From the NCBI GenBank assembly GCA_019322455.1, contig JAHWIT010000064.1, positions 1-11,766 of the forward strand: a stretch of 11,766 bases of DNA, in the 5' to 3' direction. The notes beneath the pieces were generated by a model. It was given only the letters and a program-made list of their open reading frames with translations. It had not been told where the DNA came from and searched no databases. The translations under genes were made by a program, and so were the position numbers. This DNA comes from Candidatus Woesearchaeota archaeon (lineage in GTDB: Archaea; Nanobdellota; Nanobdellia; Woesearchaeales; WJKL01). Of the stretch, positions 5,401-11,766 are shown piece by piece (position 1 is the first letter of the stretch; every line of letters starts with the position of its first letter).

Positions 5401-6264
5401 CTAAAATAAGCTAGCAAAATTATGATATATTTGTGCTGGTGTTTTATTCCTTAGACTGCTATGTGGTCGAAAATGATTGTATCTCATTCTAAATATCTCT
5501 AAGTCATTGTTACAGAAATCCAGCTCTTCATCCATTGTTTTAAATAGTCTTTCTACTTTTCCACTTGTTGTTGGACTATGTATTCTAGTCCTAATATGCA
5601 ATATTCCTCTTCTTCTGCACCATCTATCAAATTTACTATGTTTGCTATTTAATCCAAATTCAGAACCATTATCTGTAAGAATTTCTCTTGGTTTACCATG
5701 TGTTTTTATTATATTATCCAAAATATGTATAACAACATTAGTTGTTACTGAATTTATCTTAACTATAGCTAAGCTATATCTAGAACAATCATCTATAACA
5801 GATAAGGTATAACAATTAAATTTATCTTGTTCGTCTGTATGGTCAATTTGCCATAGACTGTTTGGATGTTTCCTCTGCCATCTTATCCACTTAACTCTTT
5901 TGCCTCTTGTTTTAGTTTCTCTGCATAAATTATGCTTCTTAATGATCCGTTTAACGCTTCTTTTTGAGATATTTAGATGAGTCAAGTAAGGATACAATTT
6001 TTCCTGTCCCCATCCAGTCTTATTACGAAGTTTAATGACTTCTTTTTCTATATCTGGAGTTATCTTATAATGAATTATTTTAGGTCTTCTAGATAAATCC
6101 TTAAGATCCCATATGCCATTATCCAATCTTTTATTCCAACGTTTAAAAGTTCTAATGCTTACTTCATAATCGTATTTGGCTTTAAGAAGTATTTTACATT
6201 TAGAGTATGAAAAATCTTTAATCTTAAGCTTAAAGAATTCTTTTCTTATATCCTCCTTTTTCAT
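5401..6264 (-). CDS. DDE transposase (rve integrase core, IS481-like)
   Basis: The ORF is open from a TTG at 6276, but ATG at 6264 is preferred because GGTGAT, a Shine-Dalgarno, lies 5 bases before it, giving 287 residues. Numbering here is from the longer 291-residue frame. An N-terminal helix-turn-helix region (about 10-125) precedes the catalytic core. The catalytic residues are probably Asp145 (WQIDHTD), Asp202 (LTDNGSEF) and Glu242 (SGKVERLFKT). The C-terminus has the usual YNHFRPHSSLRNKTPAQ signature. The frame is intact and all three acidic residues are present, so it could be active. It would bind the element ends, cut and join DNA. It belongs to the RNase H-like transposases related to IS481 and IS3 group B proteins; no orfA/orfB frameshift is needed. 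Confidence 0.93.
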   Translation of the reverse strand: MKKEDIRKEFFKLKIKDFSYSKCKILLKAKYDYEVSIRTFKRWNKRLDNGIWDLKDLSRRPKIIHYKITPDIEKEVIKLRNKTGWGQEKLYPYLTHLNISKRSVKRIIKKHNLCRETKTRGKRVKWIRWQRKHPNSLWQIDHTDEQDKFNCYTLSVIDDCSRYSLAIVKINSVTTNVVIHILDNIIKTHGKPREILTDNGSEFGLNSKHSKFDRWCRRRGILHIRTRIHSPTTSGKVERLFKTMDEELDFCNNDLEIFRMRYNHFRPHSSLRNKTPAQIYHNFASLF

Positions 6265-6305
6265 TAATATCACCAAGATTCTAAGAATCTCAGTGATTTA
6301 TTATA

Positions 6306-6339
6306 CTGGTGACAAATGTCACGGCCCAATACACATCTT
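6306..6339 (-). repeat. right terminal inverted repeat of the IS
   Basis: Read on the minus strand it matches the left repeat over AAGATGTG and, after a 2-nt longer spacer, over GGCC(G)TGACATTTGTCACCAG (19 of 21 in that block). The palindrome is imperfect here by one central base. Confidence 0.85.
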
Positions 6340-6353
6340 CTTTAAGAGTTAAA

Positions 6354-6361
6354 TTTATAAA
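6354..6361 (+). promoter_or_regulatory. TATA box of the DUF2238-GT4-phosphatidyltransferase operon
   Basis: TTTATAAA is centred 27 nt before the ATG at 6385, so the mRNA is expected to be leaderless. It is only 15 bases from the IS right end. Confidence 0.65.
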
Positions 6362-6384
6362 CAATCCCACAAACAACAAACATT

Positions 6385-6975
6385 ATGAAGGAAAAAACCG
6401 AACTAAAATTTATATCAATATTCACAGCAACATTCCTAGCTATCTTCATAATATCTGCATTGATAATGAAAAATTATGAATTCTTAATCTATACAATCAT
6501 AGCATCAATATTAATTTCAATAATGGTATTTTATTATCAAAAATTCTATTTAACTCCTCATATCTTACTTGGTTTAATAATATTAGGTTTATTACATATT
6601 GCTGGATTATATCTACATCTAAATGGAACAAGATTGTATGATATTTATTTAATTAATAATATATTTAGATATGACAACTTAGTCCATTCTTTTGGTATCT
6701 TTGTTATAACATTCATAGGTTATAATCTTCTTAAACCTCATTTAGGTAAACATATCAAATATAATAAATTTCTATTGTCACTAATCTTAATACTAATAGC
6801 CATGGGAATTGGTACTTTTAATGAACTTCTAGAACTTGGAGCAGTAATCTTCTTCAATGCAGCAGAGAAAATAGGCGATTATCTTAATAATGCCTTAGAT
6901 TTATTTTTTAATCTCATTGGCTCAATTATCGCATGTTTCTTTATAATCCATTATCATAAAAAAACATACAAATAA
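6385..6975 (+). CDS. polytopic membrane protein, DUF2238 (YjdF)-like
   Basis: A 196-residue protein with about five or six hydrophobic helices (approximately residues 10-28, 33-50, 58-76, 100-116, 128-147, 173-190). The polar residues inside or beside helices fit the DUF2238/YjdF pattern: Asp97 and His101 in YDNLVHSFG, Glu147 and Glu150 in NELLE, and Asp165/Asp172 in GDYLNNALDLFFNLIGS. The conserved acidic and His residues suggest a membrane-embedded metal site or enzyme, but the family has no settled biochemical function to my knowledge. It is the first gene of a three-gene operon (9 nt to the glycosyltransferase). The association with a GT4 enzyme and a CDP-alcohol transferase points to membrane lipid or polyprenol metabolism. 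The start has a well-spaced TATA box and no leader. Confidence 0.78.
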   Translation: MKEKTELKFISIFTATFLAIFIISALIMKNYEFLIYTIIASILISIMVFYYQKFYLTPHILLGLIILGLLHIAGLYLHLNGTRLYDIYLINNIFRYDNLVHSFGIFVITFIGYNLLKPHLGKHIKYNKFLLSLILILIAMGIGTFNELLELGAVIFFNAAEKIGDYLNNALDLFFNLIGSIIACFFIIHYHKKTYK

Positions 6976-6984
6976 AAAATAACA

Positions 6985-8148
6985 ATGAATATATGTATTG
7001 TGTGTGATGATGTATTTCCTTCACATGGAGGAAGAGGAAAATCAACTGAAAGATGGGCTTTAAAATTAGCTGAAAGGGGCCATAAAGTTATTATTTTTTC
7101 TGCAAGGAATAAAAAAGGCATAAAAAGAAATCATGTAGGAAAGGTTGAGATATATAGATTTTCTGCTCTTAAAGTTCCATGGACAAAAGGAATGTTGTAT
7201 ATTGGATTTCCATATCCTCCAAATGTAAGGACTATTCTAAAAAGAGAAAAAATTGATATTGTGATAATCAACAGTCAATATTATCTTGGATTCTTAAATA
7301 TGTTGTATGCAAAAAGCCTTAATATCCCAGTTATATCAGCTATTCATACTCAACCAGAGAATATTACAAAAAATCTTAGAGGAACAACTATAATTGATAA
7401 AGCAATTTATCAAGCTATAATTAATATATCCAATTCAGCAGACAGAGTTATAGTTCCTTCTAAATTTGCAGCAAAACTTGCAAAGGAATATGAGCTTGAA
7501 AAAAATCCAATTGTAATAAGCAATGGAATTGATATAAAAAAATTCAACAATAGAATAAACCCTGCTCAATTTAAAAGAAAATACAAATTAAAAAATGAAA
7601 ATATCATCTTATTTGTAGGCAGACTAATGTCTGAAAAAAATGTTGCTTCACTTTTATCTACAATGCCTTTAGTTATTAAGCAATTACCAAACACAAAATT
7701 AGTAATAGTAGGAGATGGACCACAAAAAACAGAATTAAAAAAACTAGCAAAAGAACTAAAAATCCAGAAAAACAGTATTTTTACAGGCAGAATAAAAGAA
7801 GATTTATTAAGACAGGCTTATGCAGCATCTGATATATTTGTACTTCCTTCAATTGTTGAACTTCAAGGCATTGTTTTACTTGAAGCAATGGCTTGTGGAA
7901 TTCCAATAATGGCTGCAAAAACAAAAACAAGCGCAGCTTCTGAATTAATTAAAGAAGGAAAAAATGGACTTACATTTAATCCATATAACAAAAAAGAATT
8001 AGCTAAAAAAATATTAAAGATTCTAACAAACAAACAACTTAAAGATAAAATGTCAAAACAAAGTATTAATAAAGTTAAAGAACATTCAATTGAGAAAAGT
8101 ATTGATAAATTAGAAAGTCTATGTAAAAGATTAACTGGAAAATGTTAG
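6985..8148 (+). CDS. family 4 (GT-B) glycosyltransferase, probably acting on a lipid acceptor
   Basis: 387 residues, the usual GT4 length. The N-terminal Rossmann half has the FPSHGGRGKS glycine motif (11-20) and HTQPEN (121-126), as in lipid glycosyltransferases. The C-terminal donor half has VGRLMSEKN (211-219), IVGDGP (241-246), and the EX7E signature Glu292 to Glu300 (ELQGIVLLEAMACGIP). The likely chemistry is retaining transfer from a nucleotide sugar (GDP-mannose or UDP-glucose) to an acceptor at the inner membrane face. There is no signal or transmembrane helix. It sits 9 nt after the DUF2238-like gene and its stop overlaps the next start by 7 nt. The pairing with a CDP-alcohol phosphatidyltransferase resembles the logic of PI synthase plus PimA, so a glycosylated archaetidyl lipid is a reasonable inference; the sugar is unknown. 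Confidence 0.92.
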   Translation: MNICIVCDDVFPSHGGRGKSTERWALKLAERGHKVIIFSARNKKGIKRNHVGKVEIYRFSALKVPWTKGMLYIGFPYPPNVRTILKREKIDIVIINSQYYLGFLNMLYAKSLNIPVISAIHTQPENITKNLRGTTIIDKAIYQAIINISNSADRVIVPSKFAAKLAKEYELEKNPIVISNGIDIKKFNNRINPAQFKRKYKLKNENIILFVGRLMSEKNVASLLSTMPLVIKQLPNTKLVIVGDGPQKTELKKLAKELKIQKNSIFTGRIKEDLLRQAYAASDIFVLPSIVELQGIVLLEAMACGIPIMAAKTKTSAASELIKEGKNGLTFNPYNKKELAKKILKILTNKQLKDKMSKQSINKVKEHSIEKSIDKLESLCKRLTGKC

Positions 8149-8696
8149 GAGAAAACTTAAAAGTAAAAATTCAGAAAATAGCTGGATCAAAAATTAAAAT
8201 ACTAAAAAAAATAGGTTTAACTGCAAATAAACTTACAATTCTTTCATCCCTTTCCATATTAATTGCAGCATATTTCTTTTTCAAAGGACAGCTTATAACA
8301 GGAGGAATATTCATGCTTCTTGATTATCTTTTTGATGGAATTGATGGTATGTTTGCAAGAATGACAAATACTTCATCAAAAGCAGGATTTATTCTAGACC
8401 ATGTTTCTGATTATGTAATTAGAAGAATTTGGTATTTTGCATTAGCTTATAGTGGATTTATATCCTACAAAATTGTTTCTTTAGCAATCTTCTCTTTAAC
8501 AATAAGTGTATTTATATCAAATTTAGCAAAGATAAAGAAATTCAAAATGCCGTCATGGACAATGGCTTGGGCGGACTGGCTAATAATACCAGCTGTATTC
8601 ACAGGACAGGTTGTATTATTTTTTCAAATAATGATTATTGCTCACTTTATTCTATTTATCATGAATCTTAGTTTTATGTTTTACTTGAATAGATAA
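8142..8696 (+). CDS. CDP-alcohol phosphatidyltransferase (archaetidyl-type transferase)
   Basis: 184 residues, membrane protein with about five to six helices. The complete family signature D-x2-DG-x2-AR-x8-G-x3-D-x3-D is present: Asp65, Asp68-Gly69, Ala72-Arg73, Gly82, Asp86 and Asp90. These residues bind CDP and two metal ions. The enzyme would displace CMP from a CDP-activated lipid (CDP-archaeol in archaea) with an alcohol such as inositol phosphate, glycerol phosphate or serine. The acceptor cannot be decided from sequence. The ATG overlaps the glycosyltransferase stop by 7 nt, a sign of translational coupling and shared pathway. It ends 3 nt before the convergent EEP gene. Confidence 0.93.
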   Translation: MLGENLKVKIQKIAGSKIKILKKIGLTANKLTILSSLSILIAAYFFFKGQLITGGIFMLLDYLFDGIDGMFARMTNTSSKAGFILDHVSDYVIRRIWYFALAYSGFISYKIVSLAIFSLTISVFISNLAKIKKFKMPSWTMAWADWLIIPAVFTGQVVLFFQIMIIAHFILFIMNLSFMFYLNR

Positions 8697-8699
8697 AAA

Positions 8700-9473
8700 T
8701 TACTTCTTAAAACTAAAATCAAGCATAACAGGAAGATGATCTGAGAATTCTGCTCTTAATATCTCATAATTTTTAACCTTAATCTCCTTAGAAACTAAAA
8801 TATAATCTAATCTTCTAGTCGGATGAAATGCTGGTTCAGTAAACTTAATTCTGCTATAATCCATTTTAAAACTGTCAGTTAAATGTGTTTTCTTAATCAA
8901 ATGATCTAATTCATGTTCACCATGAAATAAATTAAAATCTCCCATCAATATAACTGGATTCTTTTTCTTTTTTATCATTCCAGCTAATTCATCTAATTGC
9001 TTTTTTCTTGTTTTGCTTCCTAAAGCCAAATGAACTGCAAACAAAGTAACCTTTTTAGGGCAGTTAACAGAAGCCTCTATTACAACTCTTTTAGTTCCTT
9101 CGTGCAGCAAATGATGTTTGACATCATATAAAGGATACTTTGATAAAACTGCATTACTTTGCTCTCTTAAAACAGGAACAAAGTGAAATAATCTTAAAAA
9201 AGATACAAAAGGATATTTCACCATATCAACAAAACTTGTAAAACCTAATTTATGCTCAAAAAATTGAGGCACATCTTGGAATCTTGATCTAAAAGAACCA
9301 CTATCAACCTCTATTAAAGCAAGAATATCTGGCTTCTTTTTCTTAAGAAAACTTATCATCTTTTTTTCAACATCAGGTGGAGGTGAAAAAATTCTCCAGA
9401 ATTTAAGATAATCATACCACTGTCCTGTCATGCCTTCACAGTATTCTATATTATACAAAATCAATCTTACCAT
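8700..9473 (-). CDS. endonuclease/exonuclease/phosphatase (EEP) family hydrolase
   Basis: 257 residues with the complete EEP active site: Asn8 (YNIE), Glu55 (ALIEVD), His148 (AVHLALG), Asp179 and Asn181 (MGDFN), Asp223 (RRLDYI) and Asp245-His246 (SDHLP). This Mg-dependent fold covers AP endonucleases, nucleases, inositol phosphatases and sphingomyelinases. There is no signal peptide, and the insert around residues 60-105 (aromatic, hydrophobic: FVSFLRLFHFVPVL) is unlike exonuclease III and could be a membrane or lipid contact. The gene converges on the lipid operon with 3 nt between stops. A phosphodiesterase acting on lipid head groups and a DNA repair nuclease are both possible; the sequence does not decide. 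A TATA box 27 nt before the ATG implies a leaderless mRNA. Confidence 0.88.
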   Translation of the reverse strand: MVRLILYNIEYCEGMTGQWYDYLKFWRIFSPPPDVEKKMISFLKKKKPDILALIEVDSGSFRSRFQDVPQFFEHKLGFTSFVDMVKYPFVSFLRLFHFVPVLREQSNAVLSKYPLYDVKHHLLHEGTKRVVIEASVNCPKKVTLFAVHLALGSKTRKKQLDELAGMIKKKKNPVILMGDFNLFHGEHELDHLIKKTHLTDSFKMDYSRIKFTEPAFHPTRRLDYILVSKEIKVKNYEILRAEFSDHLPVMLDFSFKK

Positions 9474-9495
9474 AAACTAATATCTAACTGACAGG

Positions 9496-9503
9496 TATTT
9501 ATA
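9496..9503 (-). promoter_or_regulatory. TATA box of the EEP gene
   Basis: The minus strand reads TATAAATA, centred about 27 nt before the ATG at 9473, fitting leaderless transcription. Confidence 0.6.
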
Positions 9504-9526
9504 TTTTTCTATAACCATAATTTACA

Positions 9527-9544
9527 AAAATGCTAAAGCATTTT
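9527..9544. repeat. perfect hairpin, 7-bp stem
   Basis: AAAATGC-TAAA-GCATTTT. It lies in the divergent gap between the EEP and uS15 promoters, so it is not placed to terminate either gene. Confidence 0.6.
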
Positions 9545-9549
9545 GAAGG

Positions 9550-9572
9550 TTTGGAAAACAAAGTTTTCCAAA
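9550..9572. repeat. perfect hairpin, 10-bp stem
   Basis: TTTGGAAAAC with loop AAA and GTTTTCCAAA, five bases after the previous hairpin and just before the uS15 TATA box. Role unknown. Confidence 0.65.
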
Positions 9573-9575
9573 ACA

Positions 9576-9585
9576 TTTTTAAATA
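9576..9585 (+). promoter_or_regulatory. TATA box of the uS15 operon
   Basis: TTTTTAAATA predicts a transcript start near 9608 and thus a leader of about 100 nt before uS15, long compared with the leaderless genes nearby. Confidence 0.45.
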
Positions 9586-9607
9586 AACCCTAACTTTTCA
9601 ATAATAT

Positions 9608-9710
9608 CAAGAGATGAGTCGGTAAGTACACTAACCTGCTTGCTCATACTGGAGACAAAGAAATTCTTATTTCTTAGTTTCCTAAAAAAAAATAAATAAA
9701 GGTGATTTAA
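9608..9710 (+). promoter_or_regulatory. structured 5' leader of uS15 with Shine-Dalgarno
   Basis: The part from about 9610 to 9660 is richer in G and C than its surroundings. ATGAG (9614-9618) can pair with CTCAT (9643-9647), enclosing a smaller imperfect hairpin GGTAAG...CTAACC (9621-9636). A U/A-rich stretch follows, ending in AGGTGA (9700-9705) 5 nt before the ATG, a strong Shine-Dalgarno. It could be an autoregulatory leader or a separate small RNA; I do not recognise a known family. Confidence 0.4.
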
Positions 9711-10166
9711 ATGGCAAAAAGATATTCAAGAAAAAAAGGAAAAGCAGGCTCAAAAAAACCATTGAGGAAAACAACTCCAAGCTGGGTTAGATATGGTTCA
9801 ACAGAAATAGAAATGTTAGTTACAAAACTAGCAAAAGAAGGAAATTCTCCTTCAAAAATTGGATTAATACTAAGAGATAGCTATGGAATTCCTCTTTCAA
9901 AACAAATAACAGGTAAAAAGATAACAAAGATACTAAAAGAAAAAAATCTGCTTAAAAAACTTCCAGAAGATCTTTTAGCTTTAATCAAAAGAAGTATTGC
10001 ATTAAGAAAACATCTTGAAAAAAATCCTAAAGATGAAACAGCTGTTAGAGGTCTAACATTAACAGAAAATAAAATCAAAGCACTTGCAAATTACTACAAA
10101 AAAACTAAAAAATTAGCAGTTGACTGGAAATATGATCCAAAGAAAACTAGATTGTATCTAGAATAA
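9711..10166 (+). CDS. rps15: small ribosomal subunit protein uS15 (archaeal type)
   Basis: 151 residues, the archaeal/eukaryotic (S13e) length rather than the roughly 89 of bacteria. The N-terminal extension is very basic (MAKRYSRKKGKAGSKKPLRK) and is followed by PSWVRYGSTEIEMLVTKLAKEG, typical of archaeal uS15. The C-terminal half holds the conserved S15 helices, including LTENKIKALANYYKK and a final WKYDPKKTRLYLE, characteristic of archaeal proteins. It binds 16S rRNA in the platform of the 30S subunit. The start has a clear Shine-Dalgarno (AGGTGA). The RecJ-like gene follows 17 nt after the stop, an order common in archaea. Confidence 0.96.
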   Translation: MAKRYSRKKGKAGSKKPLRKTTPSWVRYGSTEIEMLVTKLAKEGNSPSKIGLILRDSYGIPLSKQITGKKITKILKEKNLLKKLPEDLLALIKRSIALRKHLEKNPKDETAVRGLTLTENKIKALANYYKKTKKLAVDWKYDPKKTRLYLE

Positions 10167-10183
10167 GTCTATAGTTGTTAAGA

Positions 10184-11605
10184 ATGGATAAATATAAACA
10201 ATTCTATAAATCAATAGAAAAAGCTGTAGAAAAGTTCAAATCTTTTGATAAGAATGAAACAATAAGATTAGTTTCTCATCTAGACGCAGATGGTATTTCA
10301 GCATGTGCAATATTAATACATATTCTAACAGAAGAAAACAGAAAATACTCAATATCAATTGTGCAGCAGCTTGACAAAACAAAACTTATGGAACTGTCAA
10401 AAGAACCTTATTCTTATTTTATCTTTGCAGATCTAGGTTCTGGTCAATTAAATAATATTAATGAATTATTCTCAAAAAAACAAGTAATTATTTTAGACCA
10501 TCACGAACCAGAAAAAATAGATAAACTAAATTCAAATATAATCCACATAAATCCTCATTTATTTAAAATTGATGGCTCAAATGAAATATCAGGAGCAGGA
10601 GTAGTATACCTACTTGCTGAAAACATAGATAAAAAACACGAAGATCTATCCCATATAGCAATTATTGGTGCAATTGGAGATGTTCAAGAAGATAATGGTT
10701 TTCTATACTTAAATAATCAAATCTTAGAAACAGCAGTTAAAAAAGGAAAAATAAAAGTAAAAAAAGGATTAAGAATGTTTGGCATGCAGACCAAGCCTTT
10801 GCATAAAGTCCTGGAATACAGCACAGATCCTTATATTCCCGGTGTGTCTGGCTCAGAATCAGGAGCAATACAATTCCTTCATCAAATTGGTATTGAGCCA
10901 AAAAATGGCAATGACTGGAAAAAATTGATTCATCTTAATGATGAAGAAATGAAAAAACTTGTTGCAGGAATAATAATGAAAAGATTAAATGAAACAAAGC
11001 CAGAAGATGTTTTAGGACAAATCTATATTCTGCCACATGAAGAAAAAGAAAGCCCGACTCGAGACTTAAAAGAATTTGCAACATTATTAAATGCATGCGG
11101 AAGAATGGAAAAAGCCTCTTTTGGAATGGGGACTTGTCTAGGTATAAAAAAAGACAAACAAAAAGCATTCCAGACATTATTAGATTACAAAAAAGAAATC
11201 GTCAATGCAATAAATTGGTTCAATGAAAATAAAACTAGCTCATCCATAATAAAAGGAAAAAGATTCATTATAATAAATGCCCAGGATAACATTAATCCAA
11301 ATATAATTGGAACCCTCGCTTCTATTATATCAAAATCAAATGATTTAGAAGAAAAAACATATATATTATCTTTAGCTCAAACACAAAACAAAACAACAAA
11401 AGTATCTCTTAGAATAAGTGGAATAAGTAAAGAAGACATTGACTTAAGAGAGATTCTTAAAAAGATTATAGCAAAAACAGGAGGAGAAGCAGGAGGGCAC
11501 ATTAAAGCAGCTGGAGCATTAATTCAAACTGAAAAAGAACAAGAATTCATCAAAATAGCTAAAGATACCTTAATAAAAAAGAGTATGGAAGAAAAGATCT
11601 CATAA
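10184..11605 (+). CDS. DHH/DHHA1 single-strand exonuclease, archaeal RecJ (GAN)-like
   Basis: 473 residues from ATG 10184; a TTG three codons upstream would add three residues but has no support. The DHH domain shows H32-x-D34-x-D36-G (SHLDADG), Asp83 (FADLGSG), D105-H106-H107 (ILDHHEP) and Asp166 (IGAIGD), the Mn-binding set. The C-terminal DHHA1 domain ends with the nucleic acid or nucleotide-binding GGH-x-x-AAG motif (about 437-443). This layout matches archaeal RecJ homologues, including GAN, the 5'-3' exonuclease that associates with GINS in the replisome. Some archaeal relatives instead degrade RNA or short oligonucleotides. Placement right after uS15 is conserved in many archaea and supports orthology. 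All motif residues appear intact. Confidence 0.92.
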   Translation: MDKYKQFYKSIEKAVEKFKSFDKNETIRLVSHLDADGISACAILIHILTEENRKYSISIVQQLDKTKLMELSKEPYSYFIFADLGSGQLNNINELFSKKQVIILDHHEPEKIDKLNSNIIHINPHLFKIDGSNEISGAGVVYLLAENIDKKHEDLSHIAIIGAIGDVQEDNGFLYLNNQILETAVKKGKIKVKKGLRMFGMQTKPLHKVLEYSTDPYIPGVSGSESGAIQFLHQIGIEPKNGNDWKKLIHLNDEEMKKLVAGIIMKRLNETKPEDVLGQIYILPHEEKESPTRDLKEFATLLNACGRMEKASFGMGTCLGIKKDKQKAFQTLLDYKKEIVNAINWFNENKTSSSIIKGKRFIIINAQDNINPNIIGTLASIISKSNDLEEKTYILSLAQTQNKTTKVSLRISGISKEDIDLREILKKIIAKTGGEAGGHIKAAGALIQTEKEQEFIKIAKDTLIKKSMEEKIS

Positions 11606-11614
11606 ACCAAAAGA

Positions 11615-11622
11615 TATATAAA
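11615..11622 (+). promoter_or_regulatory. TATA box before the hairpin region at the right edge
   Basis: TATATAAA lies just after the RecJ-like stop. The predicted start falls near 11645, exactly where the hairpin-rich, more GC-rich stretch begins. Confidence 0.5.
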
Positions 11623-11644
11623 TTTAAACAATTTAAATATTAAA

Positions 11645-11766
11645 ATGACACTCCTCGCACTGAAGTGCGAGGTATCACTAAATTAGACAAAAGCTGAAAG
11701 ATGCTTTTGATGATAGTAAGATGGAAGCTTACTATCTGGTAAAGACCAAGAGCCTTGGCTATATTT
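11645..11766 (+). ncRNA. probable structured non-coding RNA, 5' part only
   Basis: No ORF longer than 13 codons starts here, and base composition rises above the AT-rich surroundings. Successive hairpins: CCTCGCAC-TGAA-GTGCGAGG (11653-11672, extendable by TGA/TCA), AAAGC with GCTTT (11690-11706), GATAGTAAG with CTTACTATC (11712-11736, 9 bp), and CCAAG-AGC-CTTGG (11745-11757). A TATA box sits about 27 nt upstream. The RNA continues past the window. I do not recognise the family; SRP RNA, RNase P RNA or a rRNA 5' end are all conceivable. Confidence 0.5.

Larger units (their letters stand above)
5369..6339 (-). mobile_element. complete insertion sequence with DDE transposase (IS481-like)
   Basis: The element of about 971 bp is bounded by imperfect inverted repeats at 5369-5400 and 6306-6339 and carries one intact transposase gene. 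Both ends share AAGATGTG, then a variable 3-5 bases, then GGCC, then TGACAT(A/T)TGTCACCAG. Size, single ORF and DDE enzyme fit an IS481-type element; the family call is by motif only. No clear direct target duplication is visible. The right end lies about 15 bp upstream of the TATA box of the next gene, so insertion could affect its expression. Confidence 0.85.

Noticed and set aside
5477..5812. Plus-strand open frame of 111 codons
   Set aside because: Antisense shadow of the transposase coding region.
5359..6350. Target-site duplication flanking the IS
   Set aside because: The flanks 5359-5368 and 6340-6349 share no clear direct repeat; the AAGA next to the repeats is inverted, so it was assigned to the inverted repeats.
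9614..9660. H/ACA small RNA ending in the ACA at 9655-9657
   Set aside because: The stem does not reach the ACA and there is no proper pseudouridylation pocket.
9881..11177. Minus-strand open frames at 9881-10078 and 10935-11177
   Set aside because: Antisense shadows of uS15 and the RecJ-like gene.
11691..11740. C/D box small RNA (CTGA, TTGATGA and CTGG motifs)
   Set aside because: The D box would be CTGG rather than CTGA and the would-be guide is self-complementary, so the hairpin explanation fits better.
1..11766. CRISPR array or cas genes
   Set aside because: No regularly spaced direct repeats and no Cas-like protein are visible.

Overview
The window looks like a piece of an AT-rich archaeal genome, most likely a small-genome (DPANN-type) lineage. 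Archaeal evidence: tRNA genes interrupted by bulge-helix-bulge (BHB) introns, class III (pilin-type) signal peptides, an archaeal-length ribosomal protein uS15 followed directly by a DHH/DHHA1 RecJ-like nuclease, A1-U72 tRNA-Gln genes, and TATA boxes 25-35 nt upstream of several starts that have little or no leader. The exact phylum is an inference.

Layout. (1) 1-3024, minus strand: an operon of four secreted or pilin-like proteins, read right to left. There are two short class III pilin-like proteins, a third membrane-anchored pilin-like protein, and a large VWA-domain protein whose C-terminus runs off the left edge. (2) 3062-3880: a divergent promoter region, then two tRNA-Gln genes, CUG and UUG, each with two introns, flanking a small winged-helix-like protein. 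(3) 3871-5313, minus: an alpha/beta hydrolase (S33 type) fused to a TPR-like tail. Its stop codon lies inside the 3' end of the convergent tRNA-Gln(UUG) gene. (4) 5369-6339: a complete insertion sequence with a DDE transposase and imperfect inverted repeats of about 32-34 bp. (5) 6385-8696, plus: a membrane-lipid type operon of a polytopic DUF2238-like protein, a GT4 glycosyltransferase and a CDP-alcohol phosphatidyltransferase, facing a convergent EEP-family hydrolase (8700-9473). (6) 9474-11605: an intergenic region with two perfect hairpins and a structured leader, then uS15 and the RecJ-like nuclease. (7) 11606-11766: a TATA box and a run of hairpins without an ORF, probably the beginning of a non-coding RNA that continues past the window.

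The most remarkable content is the tRNA-Gln pair. Removing two BHB-supported insertions from each gene gives two perfect 73-nt tRNAs. Both carry an intron at the same T-loop position (59/60). One also has the canonical 37/38 intron and the other a D-loop intron (21/22). The T-loop intron of the second is only 15 nt. The pilin operon with its Cys-rich VWA protein suggests an extracellular adhesion filament, and the GT4/CDP-alcohol pair suggests a glycosylated polar lipid. No stretch over 300 bases lacks a gene; the longest intergenic gap is 9474-9710.
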